Shown here: in pieces, positions 6,361 to 13,546 of the stretch | How positions within the stretch are numbered: the stretch's first letter is position 1 | How the letters are laid out: the number at the start of each line of letters is the position of its first letter | Assembly: GCA_946480605.1 (NCBI GenBank) | Contig: CAMLKW010000094.1 | Span: forward strand, 1-16,064 | Source: an uncultured Roseateles sp. | Lineage (GTDB): Bacteria; Pseudomonadota; Gammaproteobacteria; Burkholderiales; Burkholderiaceae | Length of the DNA: 16,064 bases | Direction: 5' to 3' | The notes under the pieces: model-generated | Seen by the model: the letters and a program-made list of their open reading frames with translations, nothing else | What the model was told of the DNA's origin: nothing | Databases searched by the model: none | Position numbers and translations under genes: made by a program

Positions 6361-7341
6361 ATGCGCAAGAAGATTCTTGTGGCACGCCGTGCGCCGGCCG
6401 CCGTCATCGAGAAGCTGTCGGCCCATTTCGACATGGACGCGGTCGAGGGCGCCACCGTGCTGACGTCCGCGGAGCTGCGTGAGCGGCTGCAGGGCAAGGA
6501 CGGCGCCTACATCACCGGCACCGAGCGCATCACCGCCGAACTGCTGGACGCCTGTCCCGGGCTGCGCGCCGTCTGCACGATGAGCGTGGGCTACAACCAC
6601 ATCGACCTGGCCGCCTGCACGGCGCGCCGCGTGCTGGTCACCAACACGCCCGACGTGCTGACCGAGACCACCGCCGACCTCGGCTTCGCGCTGCTGATGG
6701 CCGCCGCCCGCCGCATGAGCGAGGGCGAACGTCTGCTGCGCGACGGCCAGTGGAAGAGCTGGGCCTGGGACTTCCTGGCCGGCGCCGAGGTGCATGGCAC
6801 GACGCTGGGCATCCTGGGCATGGGCCGCATCGGCCAGGCCATCGCGCGGCGCGCCCGCTTCGGCTTCGGCATGCGGGTGGTCTATCACAACCGCAGCCGG
6901 CTGCCGGCCCAGATCGAGACCGAACTCGCCGCGCGCTTCCTGTCCAAGGACGAACTGCTGGCCGTGGCCGACCACCTGGTGCTGGTGCTGCCGTACTCGG
7001 CCGAATCCCACCACTGCATAGCCGCGCCGGAGCTGGCGCGCATGAAGCCCACGGCCACGCTGGTCAACATCGCCCGCGGCGGCATCGTCGACGAGGATGC
7101 GCTGGCCGCCGCGCTGCGCGAAGGGCGCCTCGCGGCCGCGGGCCTGGACGTCTTCGAAGGCGAGCCCAGGGTCAACCCCCTGCTGCTGACGCTGCCCAAC
7201 GTCGTGCTGACGCCCCACATCGGCAGCGCCACCATGCCCACGCGGCTGGCCATGGCCGGCCTGGCCGCTGACAACCTGGTCGCCGCGCTGACCGGCGCGA
7301 CGCCGCCCACCCCGCTGAACCCCGAAGTCCTGCCCCTGTGA
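6361..7341 (+). CDS. D-2-hydroxyacid dehydrogenase (glyoxylate/hydroxypyruvate reductase-like)
   Basis: A 326-residue NAD(P)-dependent enzyme that interconverts 2-oxoacids and D-2-hydroxyacids. It resembles the glyoxylate reductase/glycerate dehydrogenase (GhrB/GyaR) subgroup. The cofactor-binding motif GILGMGRIG is at 150-158. The catalytic set is complete: Arg239 in NIARGGIVDE, Glu268 in DVFEGEP and His286 in LTPHIGSAT. The substrate loop has SVGYNHID at about residue 78. Two starts are possible. ATG 6355 overlaps the nitroreductase stop, and ATG 6361 lies six bases after GAGGA (6350-6354); spacing favours 6361, giving MRKKILVARRAP. It is third in the thioesterase operon. It could reduce glyoxylate or hydroxypyruvate made in serine or photorespiratory-type metabolism, but specificity within this family is not readable from sequence. 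Confidence 0.92.
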   Translation: MRKKILVARRAPAAVIEKLSAHFDMDAVEGATVLTSAELRERLQGKDGAYITGTERITAELLDACPGLRAVCTMSVGYNHIDLAACTARRVLVTNTPDVLTETTADLGFALLMAAARRMSEGERLLRDGQWKSWAWDFLAGAEVHGTTLGILGMGRIGQAIARRARFGFGMRVVYHNRSRLPAQIETELAARFLSKDELLAVADHLVLVLPYSAESHHCIAAPELARMKPTATLVNIARGGIVDEDALAAALREGRLAAAGLDVFEGEPRVNPLLLTLPNVVLTPHIGSATMPTRLAMAGLAADNLVAALTGATPPTPLNPEVLPL

Positions 7342-7349
7342 CCCCCGTG

Positions 7350-8144
7350 ATGAAACGCCGCCTGCTGTACGTCCTCGCGCTGCTGCCCGCCCTGGCCCTG
7401 GCCCAGAAGAAGGCCGCACCGCCCCCGCCGCCCGCGCCCGAACCCGTCGTCGAGGACAAGACGCCGCGCGACCCCAACAAGTTCGCCGCGCTGTCCCTGC
7501 TGGGCGACAGCGTGCAACTGCTGAACCTGACGCCCGCGCGCGGCGACACGGTGCAGACCGGCGAATGGACCGCCAAGCCCGCCGGCAGCCTGGACAACGC
7601 GGTGCTTCAGGCGCTCAACACGGCGATCAAGGCCGGCGACGACAAGCGCGAAGTCAAGCTCTACACCTCGTCCACGCGCAGCCTGTTCGGCGACCCGGCC
7701 AAGCTCTTCGTCGACGGCAAGCTCAGCCTGCCCAGCAACCTCTCCGCCGCCGTGCGTTCGGCCGGCGCCGGCAAGCTGCTGCTGGTCACGCGCAGCCTCC
7801 AGGAGCCGGGCCTGATCGCGACGCTGCCGGCGCGCATCCACACCAGCCTGGAAGGCCCCGGCTTCGTGCTGGACCAGCGCCCCAGCGGCCAGATCGGCTT
7901 CGACGGCCAGGGCGGCCTGCCGGTGTTCGCGCCCTATGTGTCCATCCGCGTCGCGCTCATCGACCTGGGCGACCTGCGGTTGAAGCGCGAGCAGTCGCTG
8001 GCCGTCGGTGCGCGGCTGCCGGTCACGCGTGAATCCGCCGCCAACCCTTGGGCGGCCACCACACCCGAGCAGCGCGTGCAGGCGCTGGAGGCGCTGATCG
8101 AGGCGGAACTGCCCAAGGCGGTGGCGGGGCTGGTCGCGCCCTGA
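7350..8144 (+). CDS. Exported protein of unknown function
   Basis: I do not recognise this 264-residue protein. It begins with a signal peptide (MKRRLLYVLALLPALALA, cleavage before QKK). A proline-rich linker (PPPPPAPEPVVEDKTPRDPN) follows, then a mixed alpha/beta domain of about 220 residues. That domain starts KFAALSLLGDSVQLLNLTPA and ends with a helical tail, PEQRVQALEALIEAELPKAV. There is no cysteine, no lipobox and no second membrane segment, so it should be a soluble periplasmic protein. The segment GAGKLLLVTRSLQEPGLIAT and the strand-like AYVSIRVALIDLGDLRL-type region suggest a compact sheet, but no enzyme motif is visible. A GTG at 7338 overlaps the dehydrogenase stop (GTGA) in the same frame; ATG 7350 is preferred because it starts a clean signal peptide. 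It is the last gene of the thioesterase operon. Confidence 0.75.
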   Translation: MKRRLLYVLALLPALALAQKKAAPPPPPAPEPVVEDKTPRDPNKFAALSLLGDSVQLLNLTPARGDTVQTGEWTAKPAGSLDNAVLQALNTAIKAGDDKREVKLYTSSTRSLFGDPAKLFVDGKLSLPSNLSAAVRSAGAGKLLLVTRSLQEPGLIATLPARIHTSLEGPGFVLDQRPSGQIGFDGQGGLPVFAPYVSIRVALIDLGDLRLKREQSLAVGARLPVTRESAANPWAATTPEQRVQALEALIEAELPKAVAGLVAP

Positions 8145-8147
8145 GCG

Positions 8148-8176
8148 GCGTTCGTCCCGCCAGTGCCACATTCGTC
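8148..8176 (+). promoter_or_regulatory. AlgR-like direct repeats upstream of the kinase/regulator operon
   Basis: GCGTTCGTC (8148-8156) and ACATTCGTC (8168-8176) share TTCGTC and are offset by exactly 20 bases, two helical turns. The first matches eight of nine bases of CCGTTCGTC, the remembered Pseudomonas AlgR recognition sequence. Paired direct repeats on one face of the helix are how LytTR regulators usually bind. The gene pair just downstream encodes an AlgZ/AlgR-type system, so autoregulation is the simple reading. Binding is inferred. Confidence 0.45.
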
Positions 8177-8180
8177 GCAT

Positions 8181-8195
8181 GGTGGCGGCGCCACC
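8181..8195 (+). terminator. Hairpin downstream of the exported-protein gene, possible terminator
   Basis: GGTGGC (8181-8186), loop GGC, GCCACC (8190-8195) form a perfect 6-bp stem 36 bases after the stop codon of the exported protein gene. It is followed by TCTGC, not by a T run, so it is not a classic intrinsic terminator. A related hairpin with the same GCCACCTCTGC 3' side follows the MFS gene at 12792-12818, which suggests a shared end-of-operon signal. Confidence 0.25.
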
Positions 8196-8250
8196 TCTGC
8201 TGGGTGAGGATGCTGTCGCCCGGCGTCTTGCAAGGTGCGAGCGCGATGCT

Positions 8251-8256
8251 GGAGGG
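8251..8256 (+). promoter_or_regulatory. Strong ribosome binding site that decides the kinase start
   Basis: GGAGGG at 8251-8256 lies 5 bases before an in-frame GTG at 8262 and 17 bases before the in-frame ATG at 8274. Only the GTG is at usable spacing, so GTG 8262 is preferred. The ATG would have only a poor AGGA at 8266-8269. Confidence 0.5.
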
Positions 8257-8261
8257 ATGAC

Positions 8262-9548
8262 GTGCAGGATGTAATGAACCGGGACGGCGGCGGCCAGGCG
8301 CCGCGCGACGCCAAGCTGCGCTGGATCTGGACGCCCGCCGCGGTGCTGGCCCTGGCCAGCCTTGTGCTGGCGCAGGTCCAGCCGCGCTGGGGTGTGCTGG
8401 GCATGATGGTGACGACCTTGTGGACGGGGCTGGCCGCCATCTCGTTCATGATGCGGGAGGGTTTGCCGGGCTTCAGCGAACACGAGCGCAGCAAGGGTCT
8501 GTTTGCGGCCTATCGCCGATGGATGGCGCTGCCGATCGTGCTGGGTGTCTACGCCGGTTTTCTCGTGGTGGGCGCCTCGCCGCTGCTGCTGCAGGGGATG
8601 TCGTCGGTGGAGGCGAAGTACTTGTTGCTGGGGCTGCTGTTCGTGCCGGCGAGCCTGCCGTTCGAGTTCAGCAACTTCTGGCTGGCCTGGCGTACCGGCG
8701 ATCGCCCGACGATGCGGCAGGCGCTGTCGCTATGGGTGCCGGCGCTGCTGCTGGGACTGCTGGCATGCCGGCTCGTGCTGGATGGTCTGGCTCATGTGGC
8801 CGGCGACCTGCTGCGGCCCATGCACCAGGGCGTTGGCCTGTTGCTGAGCCCGCTGTACCTGCTGCTGCTGGTGGCCATGCACCACAGGGCGCTGCGGTGG
8901 CAGTCGCGCGTGGACCGGGCCGACGAACGCGCCCACACCGCCGACACCGCCCGCCACCTCGCCGAAGCCCGGCTGGCCGTGCTGCAGGCGCAGATCGAGC
9001 CGCACTTCCTGTTCAACACGCTGGCGACGGTGGAGTACCTGATCAAGAGCGACCCGGACAAGGCCGGCGTGTTGCTGAACCAGTTGACCCGCTACCTGCG
9101 ACTGGCCATGCCGTCCATGCGGCAGCGGTCGTCCACGCTGGGTCGCGAGTTCGAGCTGACCGACGCCTATCTGCAGATCGCCCAGCTGCGCATGGGCGGC
9201 CGGCTGGCGGTGGATGTGGAGCTGCCCGACGCGCTGCTGACCACCGAGTTCCCGTCGCTGGTGGTGCAGACGCTGGTGGAGAACGCCATCAAGCATGGCG
9301 TGGAGCCCAAGCCGGGGCCGGTACGCATCCGCGTGTTCGCGCGGCAGGTGGGGAGCGAGCTGCATGTGGGCGTGCAGGACAACGGCGTGGGCCTGAGCGG
9401 CATCACGGCGCCTGACGGTGGCACGGGCCTGCAGAACATCCGAGAGCGCCTGCGCGGCCTGCATGGCGAGCGGGCGCAGCTGTCCGTCGTGGGGCTGGCC
9501 GAAGGCGGCGTGCTGGCGACCGTGGTGCTGCCTTTGGACGCACGATGA
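8262..9548 (+). CDS. Sensor histidine kinase, LytS/AlgZ (HisKA_7TM-less, His_kinase) family
   Basis: Membrane-bound two-component kinase of about 428 residues. Six hydrophobic segments fill the N-terminal half (for example WTPAAVLALASLVLAQVQ, then WVPALLLGLLACRLVLDGL), without a large periplasmic domain, so it probably senses a membrane or membrane-soluble cue. A short coiled coil leads to the LytS-type histidine box QAQIEPHFLFNTLATVEYLI with phospho-acceptor H248. The ATP-binding part has an N box near N341 (LVENAIKHGVEPK), DNGVGLS, and GTGLQNIRERL. This is the His_kinase/HATPase arrangement of LytS, YehU and AlgZ/FimS. The start is taken at GTG 8262 from the GGAGGG upstream; ATG 8274 is the alternative, four residues shorter. 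Its stop overlaps the regulator start by four bases (ATGA), so the pair is translationally coupled. Confidence 0.92.
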   Translation: MQDVMNRDGGGQAPRDAKLRWIWTPAAVLALASLVLAQVQPRWGVLGMMVTTLWTGLAAISFMMREGLPGFSEHERSKGLFAAYRRWMALPIVLGVYAGFLVVGASPLLLQGMSSVEAKYLLLGLLFVPASLPFEFSNFWLAWRTGDRPTMRQALSLWVPALLLGLLACRLVLDGLAHVAGDLLRPMHQGVGLLLSPLYLLLLVAMHHRALRWQSRVDRADERAHTADTARHLAEARLAVLQAQIEPHFLFNTLATVEYLIKSDPDKAGVLLNQLTRYLRLAMPSMRQRSSTLGREFELTDAYLQIAQLRMGGRLAVDVELPDALLTTEFPSLVVQTLVENAIKHGVEPKPGPVRIRVFARQVGSELHVGVQDNGVGLSGITAPDGGTGLQNIRERLRGLHGERAQLSVVGLAEGGVLATVVLPLDAR

Positions 9549-10240
9549 CAACCGCCATCCTGGCCGACGACGAGCCCTTCATGCGCGCCGCGCTGCGCGA
9601 GCGGCTGGCCCAGCTGTGGCCGGAGCTGCGGCTGCTGCAGGAGTGCGAGGACGGCATCGAGGCGCTGCAGGCCATCCAGCGGCTGCGCCCGCGGCTGGCC
9701 TTTCTGGACATCCGCATGCCGGGCCTGACCGGTCTGCAGGTGGCCGACGCGCTGCAGGGCGTGGACACGCGCGTCGTGTTCGTCACGGCTTACGACGCGC
9801 ATGCCGTGGAGGCCTTCGAGGCGCAGGCCGTGGACTACGTGCTCAAGCCCGTGGAGCTGCCGCGGCTGGCCAAGACCGTGGCGCGGCTGCGCGCCGCGCT
9901 GGCCCCGCCCGCGAGTGCGGCCGACGACTGGCTGCAGGTGGCGGTGGGCAGCCAGGTGCGGCTGCTGCACGTGGACGAGGTGCAGTACTTCGAGTCCGAC
10001 AGCAAGTACACCCGCGTCGTCGCACCGGACTGCGATGGGCTGATCCGCTTGTCGTTGAAGGAACTGCTGGAGCGGCTCGATCCGACGCGCTTCATGCAGG
10101 TCCACCGCAGCGTGGTGGTGAGCCGCCGCCATGTGCACGGCGTGCATCGCGTGGATGAAACGCTGGAGCTGGAGATCAAGGGCCGACCGGAGCGGCTCAA
10201 AGTCTCGACCCAGCATCACCACTTGTTCAAGGCGCTTTAG
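9545..10240 (+). CDS. LytTR-family response regulator (AlgR-like)
   Basis: A 231-residue cytoplasmic DNA-binding response regulator, cognate to the kinase whose stop codon it overlaps. Receiver domain, residues 1-120: acidic pocket D8-D9 (ILADDEPF), phospho-acceptor D55 (AFLDIRMPG), switch threonine T81 (FVTAYDAHA) and K101 (YVLKPVE). A short linker (ALAPPASAADD) leads to a LytTR domain at about 130-231, with typical segments VDEVQYFESDSKYTRV, LKELLERLDPTRFMQVHRS and VVVSRRHVHGVHR. The family binds paired direct repeats; such repeats lie upstream of the kinase gene. Relatives control alginate, type IV pilus-linked twitching or cell-surface functions in pseudomonads, but the targets here are unknown. 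All phosphorylation residues are intact. Confidence 0.93.
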   Translation: MTTAILADDEPFMRAALRERLAQLWPELRLLQECEDGIEALQAIQRLRPRLAFLDIRMPGLTGLQVADALQGVDTRVVFVTAYDAHAVEAFEAQAVDYVLKPVELPRLAKTVARLRAALAPPASAADDWLQVAVGSQVRLLHVDEVQYFESDSKYTRVVAPDCDGLIRLSLKELLERLDPTRFMQVHRSVVVSRRHVHGVHRVDETLELEIKGRPERLKVSTQHHHLFKAL

Positions 10241-10249
10241 CCCTCGGGC

Positions 10250-10255
10250 GACAAT
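10250..10255 (+). promoter_or_regulatory. -10-like hexamer of a possible leaderless rmuC promoter
   Basis: GACAAT ends exactly 7 bases before the rmuC ATG at 10263 and no Shine-Dalgarno sequence precedes that ATG. A weak -35 candidate TTCAAG (10226-10231) lies 18 bases upstream, inside the end of the regulator gene. The hexamer is also the centre of a small perfect hairpin, GGGCGA-CAA-TCGCCC (10246-10260), so a structural role is the alternative. Confidence 0.4.
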
Positions 10256-10262
10256 CGCCCGC

Positions 10263-11630
10263 ATGACCCTGATCGACGTGCTGCTGCTGGCCTTGCTGGC
10301 CTTGATCCTTGTCCTGCTGGTGTTGATCTGGGTGCGTCAGAGGGCGCCGCAGGGTGTGCCGCCCGAGCTGCTGCAGGCCAACGAGCGGCTGGAGCGCGAG
10401 CTGCGCGACGAGCTGGGCCGCAGCGCCAGCGGCACGCGCCAGGAGCTGGTGCAGGGCCTGGCCCAGTTCCAGCAGGTGCTGGCCCAGGGCCTGCAGGGCA
10501 GCAACCAGTCGCTCAGCGCCCAGGCACTGGCCGCGCGCGAGGCGCAGGACGCCGCCGCGCTGCGCAGCGCACAGGCCCAGGCCGAGTCCATGCAGAAGCT
10601 GAACGACGCGATGCGCGAGCAGCTGCAGGCGCTGTCCAAGACCAACGACCAGCGCCTGGCCGAACTGCGGTTGACCGTGGAGCAGCGCCTCACCGCCATC
10701 CAGCAGGACAACGAGAAGAAGCTGGAGCAGATGCGCGCCACGGTGGACGAGAAGCTGCACGCGACGCTGGAGCAGCGCCTGGGCGAGAGCTTCAAGCAGG
10801 TGGCCGAACGGCTGGAGCAGGTGCACAAGGGCCTGGGCGAGATGCAGAACCTGGCGCGCGACGTCGGCTCGCTGAACCGCGTGCTGACCAACGTGAAGAC
10901 GCGCGGCGTGTTCGGCGAGGTGCAGCTGGCCGGCCTGCTGGACCAGGTGTTCACACCGGAGCAGTACGCGTCCAACGTGGCGACGCTGCCGGGCTCGTCG
11001 GAGCGGGTGGAGTTCGCGATCTCGCTGCCGGGCCAGCGCGACGACGGCAAGCCGTTGTGGCTGCCCATAGACGCCAAGTTCCCGCGCGAGGACTACGAGC
11101 GCCTGCTGGACGCCCAGGAGCGCGCCGACGCGCCCGCCGCGGAAGCCGCCGGCAAGGCCATCGAGAACCGGCTGCGACTGGAAGCGAAGACCATCCGCGA
11201 GAAGTACGTCGCCCCGCCGCACACGACCGACTTCGCCATCCTGTTCGTGCCCACCGAGGGCCTGTACGCCGAGGCGCTGCGCCGCCCCGGCCTGCTGGAG
11301 AGCCTGCAGCGCGAGCACAAGGTCATGCTCTGCGGCCCGACGACGCTGCTGGCGACGCTGACCAGCTTGCAGATGGGCTTTCGCACGCTGGCGCTGGAGA
11401 AGCGCTCTGCCGAAGTGTGGGAAGTGCTGGGCGCCGTGAAGACCGAGTTCGGCAAGTTCGGCGACGTGCTGGCCAAGGCCAAGAAGAAGCTGGAAGAGGC
11501 CGGCAACACGCTGGACGCCGCCGAGGTGCGCACGCGTGCCATGACACGCAAGCTCAAGGGCGTTGAGGCGCTGCCCGATGACGCGGCCCAGCAGCTGCTG
11601 CAGATCAGCCTGGGCGAGGACGCCGAGTGA
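10263..11630 (+). CDS. rmuC: DNA recombination protein RmuC homologue
   Basis: A 455-residue membrane-tethered protein of the RmuC family, linked in E. coli to limiting inversion between short inverted repeats and thought to be a nuclease-fold protein. An N-terminal membrane anchor (IDVLLLALLALILVLLVLIW) is followed by a long coiled coil at about 35-215 rich in Gln, Glu, Leu and Ala. The conserved RmuC domain at about 195-430 has landmarks VKTRGVFGEVQLAGLLDQV, LPIDAKFPREDYERLL, TTDFAILFVPTEGLYAEAL and GPTTLLATLTSLQMGFRTL. The length is close to the E. coli protein. It starts 22 bases after the response regulator, with a possible own promoter and possibly no leader. It overlaps the MFS gene by four bases (GTGA). 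Confidence 0.94.
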   Translation: MTLIDVLLLALLALILVLLVLIWVRQRAPQGVPPELLQANERLERELRDELGRSASGTRQELVQGLAQFQQVLAQGLQGSNQSLSAQALAAREAQDAAALRSAQAQAESMQKLNDAMREQLQALSKTNDQRLAELRLTVEQRLTAIQQDNEKKLEQMRATVDEKLHATLEQRLGESFKQVAERLEQVHKGLGEMQNLARDVGSLNRVLTNVKTRGVFGEVQLAGLLDQVFTPEQYASNVATLPGSSERVEFAISLPGQRDDGKPLWLPIDAKFPREDYERLLDAQERADAPAAEAAGKAIENRLRLEAKTIREKYVAPPHTTDFAILFVPTEGLYAEALRRPGLLESLQREHKVMLCGPTTLLATLTSLQMGFRTLALEKRSAEVWEVLGAVKTEFGKFGDVLAKAKKKLEEAGNTLDAAEVRTRAMTRKLKGVEALPDDAAQQLLQISLGEDAE

Positions 11631-12790
11631 ACGACGCTGCGCCAGCGCCGAGGAAAGGGCTGCGCGACGCCTTCGTGTGGCTGGTGGCCACCATCATCTG
11701 CGTGCACGCCTGCATGGCCACCACGCGCGTGACGGCCAGCCTGTGGGTGCTGGGCCAGGGCTATGGCGAGGCCTCCGTGGGCATGTTGCTGAGCCTGTTT
11801 GCCGTGGCGCCCATCGCGCTGTCGCTGTGGGCCGGCCGGCTGGCCGATCGCCACGGTTTCCATCGCCCCGTGGGCGTGGGCGTCGCGATGGCCTTCGCCG
11901 GTGCGCTGCTGGCGCTGCTCATCCCCAAGCTGTGGGCCATCGCCACGGGTTGCCTGCTGTGCGGCGGCGCGGTGGCCGTCGCGGCCGTGGCGCTGCAGCG
12001 CGAGGCCGGGCTGATGGCCGAGCAGCCCGGCGAGCTGAAGAAGATCTTCAGCTGGATGGCGCTGGGTCCGGCCATGTCCAACGCGCTGTCGCCCATCATC
12101 GCCGGCCTGCTGATCGACCACATCGGCATGACGGCCGCCTTCGGCTTCGCCGCGCTGCTGCCGCTGCTGGCCTGGCTGCTGGCGCGCAAGGTGCCGCGCA
12201 ACCCGCCCAAGGTCTATACCAAGAGCTTCCGCGAGCGCACCGCCTGGGACCTGTTCCGGCTGCCGGCCTACCGGCGGCTGCTGCTGGTCAACCTCGCACT
12301 GTCGGCCGGCTGGGACGCGCACAGCTTCGTCGTGCCCGTGGTGGGCCATGCACGCGGGCTGTCGGCGGCCAGCATCGGCCTGGTGCTGGGCAGCTTCGCG
12401 GCGGCGGCCACCGTCGTGCGGCTGGCCATCGTGCGCTTTGCCGATGACATCGACGAGGCCAAGGCCTTGCGCGCCGCGATGACGCTGGCCACGCTGACCT
12501 TCATCGCCTACGCCTGGCTGCCCGGCACGCTGGGCCTGATGATCGGCTCGGCGCTGCTGGGTGTGGCGCTGGGCTCCGTGCAGCCCATGATCCTCTCCAT
12601 GCTGCACCATGCGACGCCGCCCGACCGCCACGGCCAGGCGCTGGGCCTGCGCATGCTGACGCTGAACGGCGCCACGGTGGGCATGCCGGTGGGCTTCGGC
12701 ATGCTGGCCGCGGCGACGGCGCTGGCGGCCCCCATGTGGGTGATGGCCGGCGCGCTGTTGCTGGCCCAGTTCCCCGCGCGCAAGCTCTAG
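11627..12790 (+). CDS. Major facilitator superfamily transporter
   Basis: Inner-membrane secondary transporter of 387 residues with about 12 hydrophobic segments. A first bundle runs from VWLVATIICVHACMATTRV. The MFS signature loop GRLADRHGFHRPVG lies between helices 2 and 3, a charged central loop (RKVPRNPPKVYTKSFRERT) is near residue 190, and a second six-helix bundle follows. It resembles drug/metabolite efflux carriers of the YbfB/AraJ type, but the substrate cannot be told. The start is GTG 11627, overlapping the rmuC stop; GAGGA at 11616-11620 with a 6-base spacer supports it, and no upstream alternative fits better. Coupling with rmuC suggests co-expression, not shared function. A bulged hairpin follows the stop codon directly. 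Confidence 0.9.
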   Translation: MNDAAPAPRKGLRDAFVWLVATIICVHACMATTRVTASLWVLGQGYGEASVGMLLSLFAVAPIALSLWAGRLADRHGFHRPVGVGVAMAFAGALLALLIPKLWAIATGCLLCGGAVAVAAVALQREAGLMAEQPGELKKIFSWMALGPAMSNALSPIIAGLLIDHIGMTAAFGFAALLPLLAWLLARKVPRNPPKVYTKSFRERTAWDLFRLPAYRRLLLVNLALSAGWDAHSFVVPVVGHARGLSAASIGLVLGSFAAAATVVRLAIVRFADDIDEAKALRAAMTLATLTFIAYAWLPGTLGLMIGSALLGVALGSVQPMILSMLHHATPPDRHGQALGLRMLTLNGATVGMPVGFGMLAAATALAAPMWVMAGALLLAQFPARKL

Positions 12791-12791
12791 C

Positions 12792-12818
12792 GTGGGCCGC
12801 GGCGGCGGCCACCTCTGC
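12792..12818 (+). terminator. Bulged hairpin after the MFS gene, possible terminator
   Basis: GTGGGCCGC (12792-12800) pairs with GCGGCCAC (12805-12812) as an 8-bp stem with one bulged G and a GGCG loop, starting two bases after the MFS stop codon. CTCTGC follows, not a T run. The 3' side, GGCGGC(G)GCCACCTCTGC, is nearly identical to 8184-8200 after the exported-protein gene. Its position at an operon end supports a transcription-end or RNA-stability role, but the evidence is weak. Confidence 0.3.
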
Positions 12819-12934
12819 CGCGCCGGCGCAACGGCAGACGATCGAAGGAAAACGCGGTGGCGGGCGCTGGAGTCATCCGTTCTACTGGGTGGGCTGCGCC
12901 TCGTTCGGCGACCCTGCTCGATAGGAATCCTGGA

Positions 12935-13546
12935 ATGCGTCTGCTGCCGTTGTACCTGTCCCTGCTGAGTTCTGCGGTGTTCGCCCAGACGGCCTGCGAG
13001 GTGGTGGCCGTCAGCGGCGACGCGCAGCGCGCCGACGGCCGGGTGCTGGCCGTGGGCGACAAGCTGGACGTGGGCGCCACGCTGCGCACCGGCGCGAGCG
13101 GCCGGGTGCGGCTGAAGTTTGTCGACGGCTCGGTGCTGGTGCTGGCGGACAAGAGCCAGTTGCGCATCGAGGCCTTCACGGCTGGCCGCGGCCGGCCGCG
13201 CACGGCCGAGCTGTTGCTGGAGCTGGGCCTGGTGGGCCAGCGCGTGAGCCCTGCAGCCGGCGGTGGCTGGCGCGTGCGCACGCCCACCGCCGTGACCGCC
13301 GTGCGCGGCACCGAGTTCAGCGTCGAGGTGGGCGACGACCGCGCCACCGCCGTGCACGTGAAGACCGGCGAGGTCGAGGTGGAATCCAGCGGCCCGCAGG
13401 CACCGGGCCTCAAGCCGCGCGGGCCGGTGCGGTTGACCTCGGCCTTGAACGGCACGCAGTGCGACGCGGCCCAGTGCGGCGCCGCGGTGGCCTGGTCGGC
13501 CGCGCGCGTGGCTCGCGTCGATCAGCGCCTGGGGGCGCTCGATTGA
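12935..13546 (+). CDS. Exported FecR-domain protein
   Basis: A 203-residue protein with a signal peptide (MRLLPLYLSLLSSAVFA, cleavage before QTAC) and a FecR-type beta domain, so periplasmic. The N-terminal strand VVAVSGDAQRADGRVLAVGD is followed by the FecR core at about 45-150: GASGRVRLKFVDGSVLVLAD, then TPTAVTAVRGTEFSVEV with the hallmark VRGTEF at 123-128. Unlike true FecR anti-sigma regulators it has no cytoplasmic helix domain, and there is no sigma factor or TonB receptor gene nearby. Cysteines at 21, 176 and 181 may form a disulfide; the last two flank the C-terminal GTQCDAAQCGAA segment. An AGGA at 12923-12926 with an 8-base spacer fixes the start. Its stop overlaps the TTG start of the CHASE2 protein, so the two are very likely partners; FecR-like proteins often sit next to CHASE2 receptors. 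Confidence 0.88.
   Translation: MRLLPLYLSLLSSAVFAQTACEVVAVSGDAQRADGRVLAVGDKLDVGATLRTGASGRVRLKFVDGSVLVLADKSQLRIEAFTAGRGRPRTAELLLELGLVGQRVSPAAGGGWRVRTPTAVTAVRGTEFSVEVGDDRATAVHVKTGEVEVESSGPQAPGLKPRGPVRLTSALNGTQCDAAQCGAAVAWSAARVARVDQRLGALD

Noticed and set aside
6885..8483. 532-codon open frame on the minus strand
   Set aside because: Crosses three plus-strand genes and an intergenic region; composition typical of an antisense shadow.
12935..13546. FecR anti-sigma regulator of iron uptake
   Set aside because: No ECF sigma gene, no TonB receptor gene, a cleavable signal peptide and no cytoplasmic anti-sigma segment. It is better read as a periplasmic FecR-domain partner of CHASE2.
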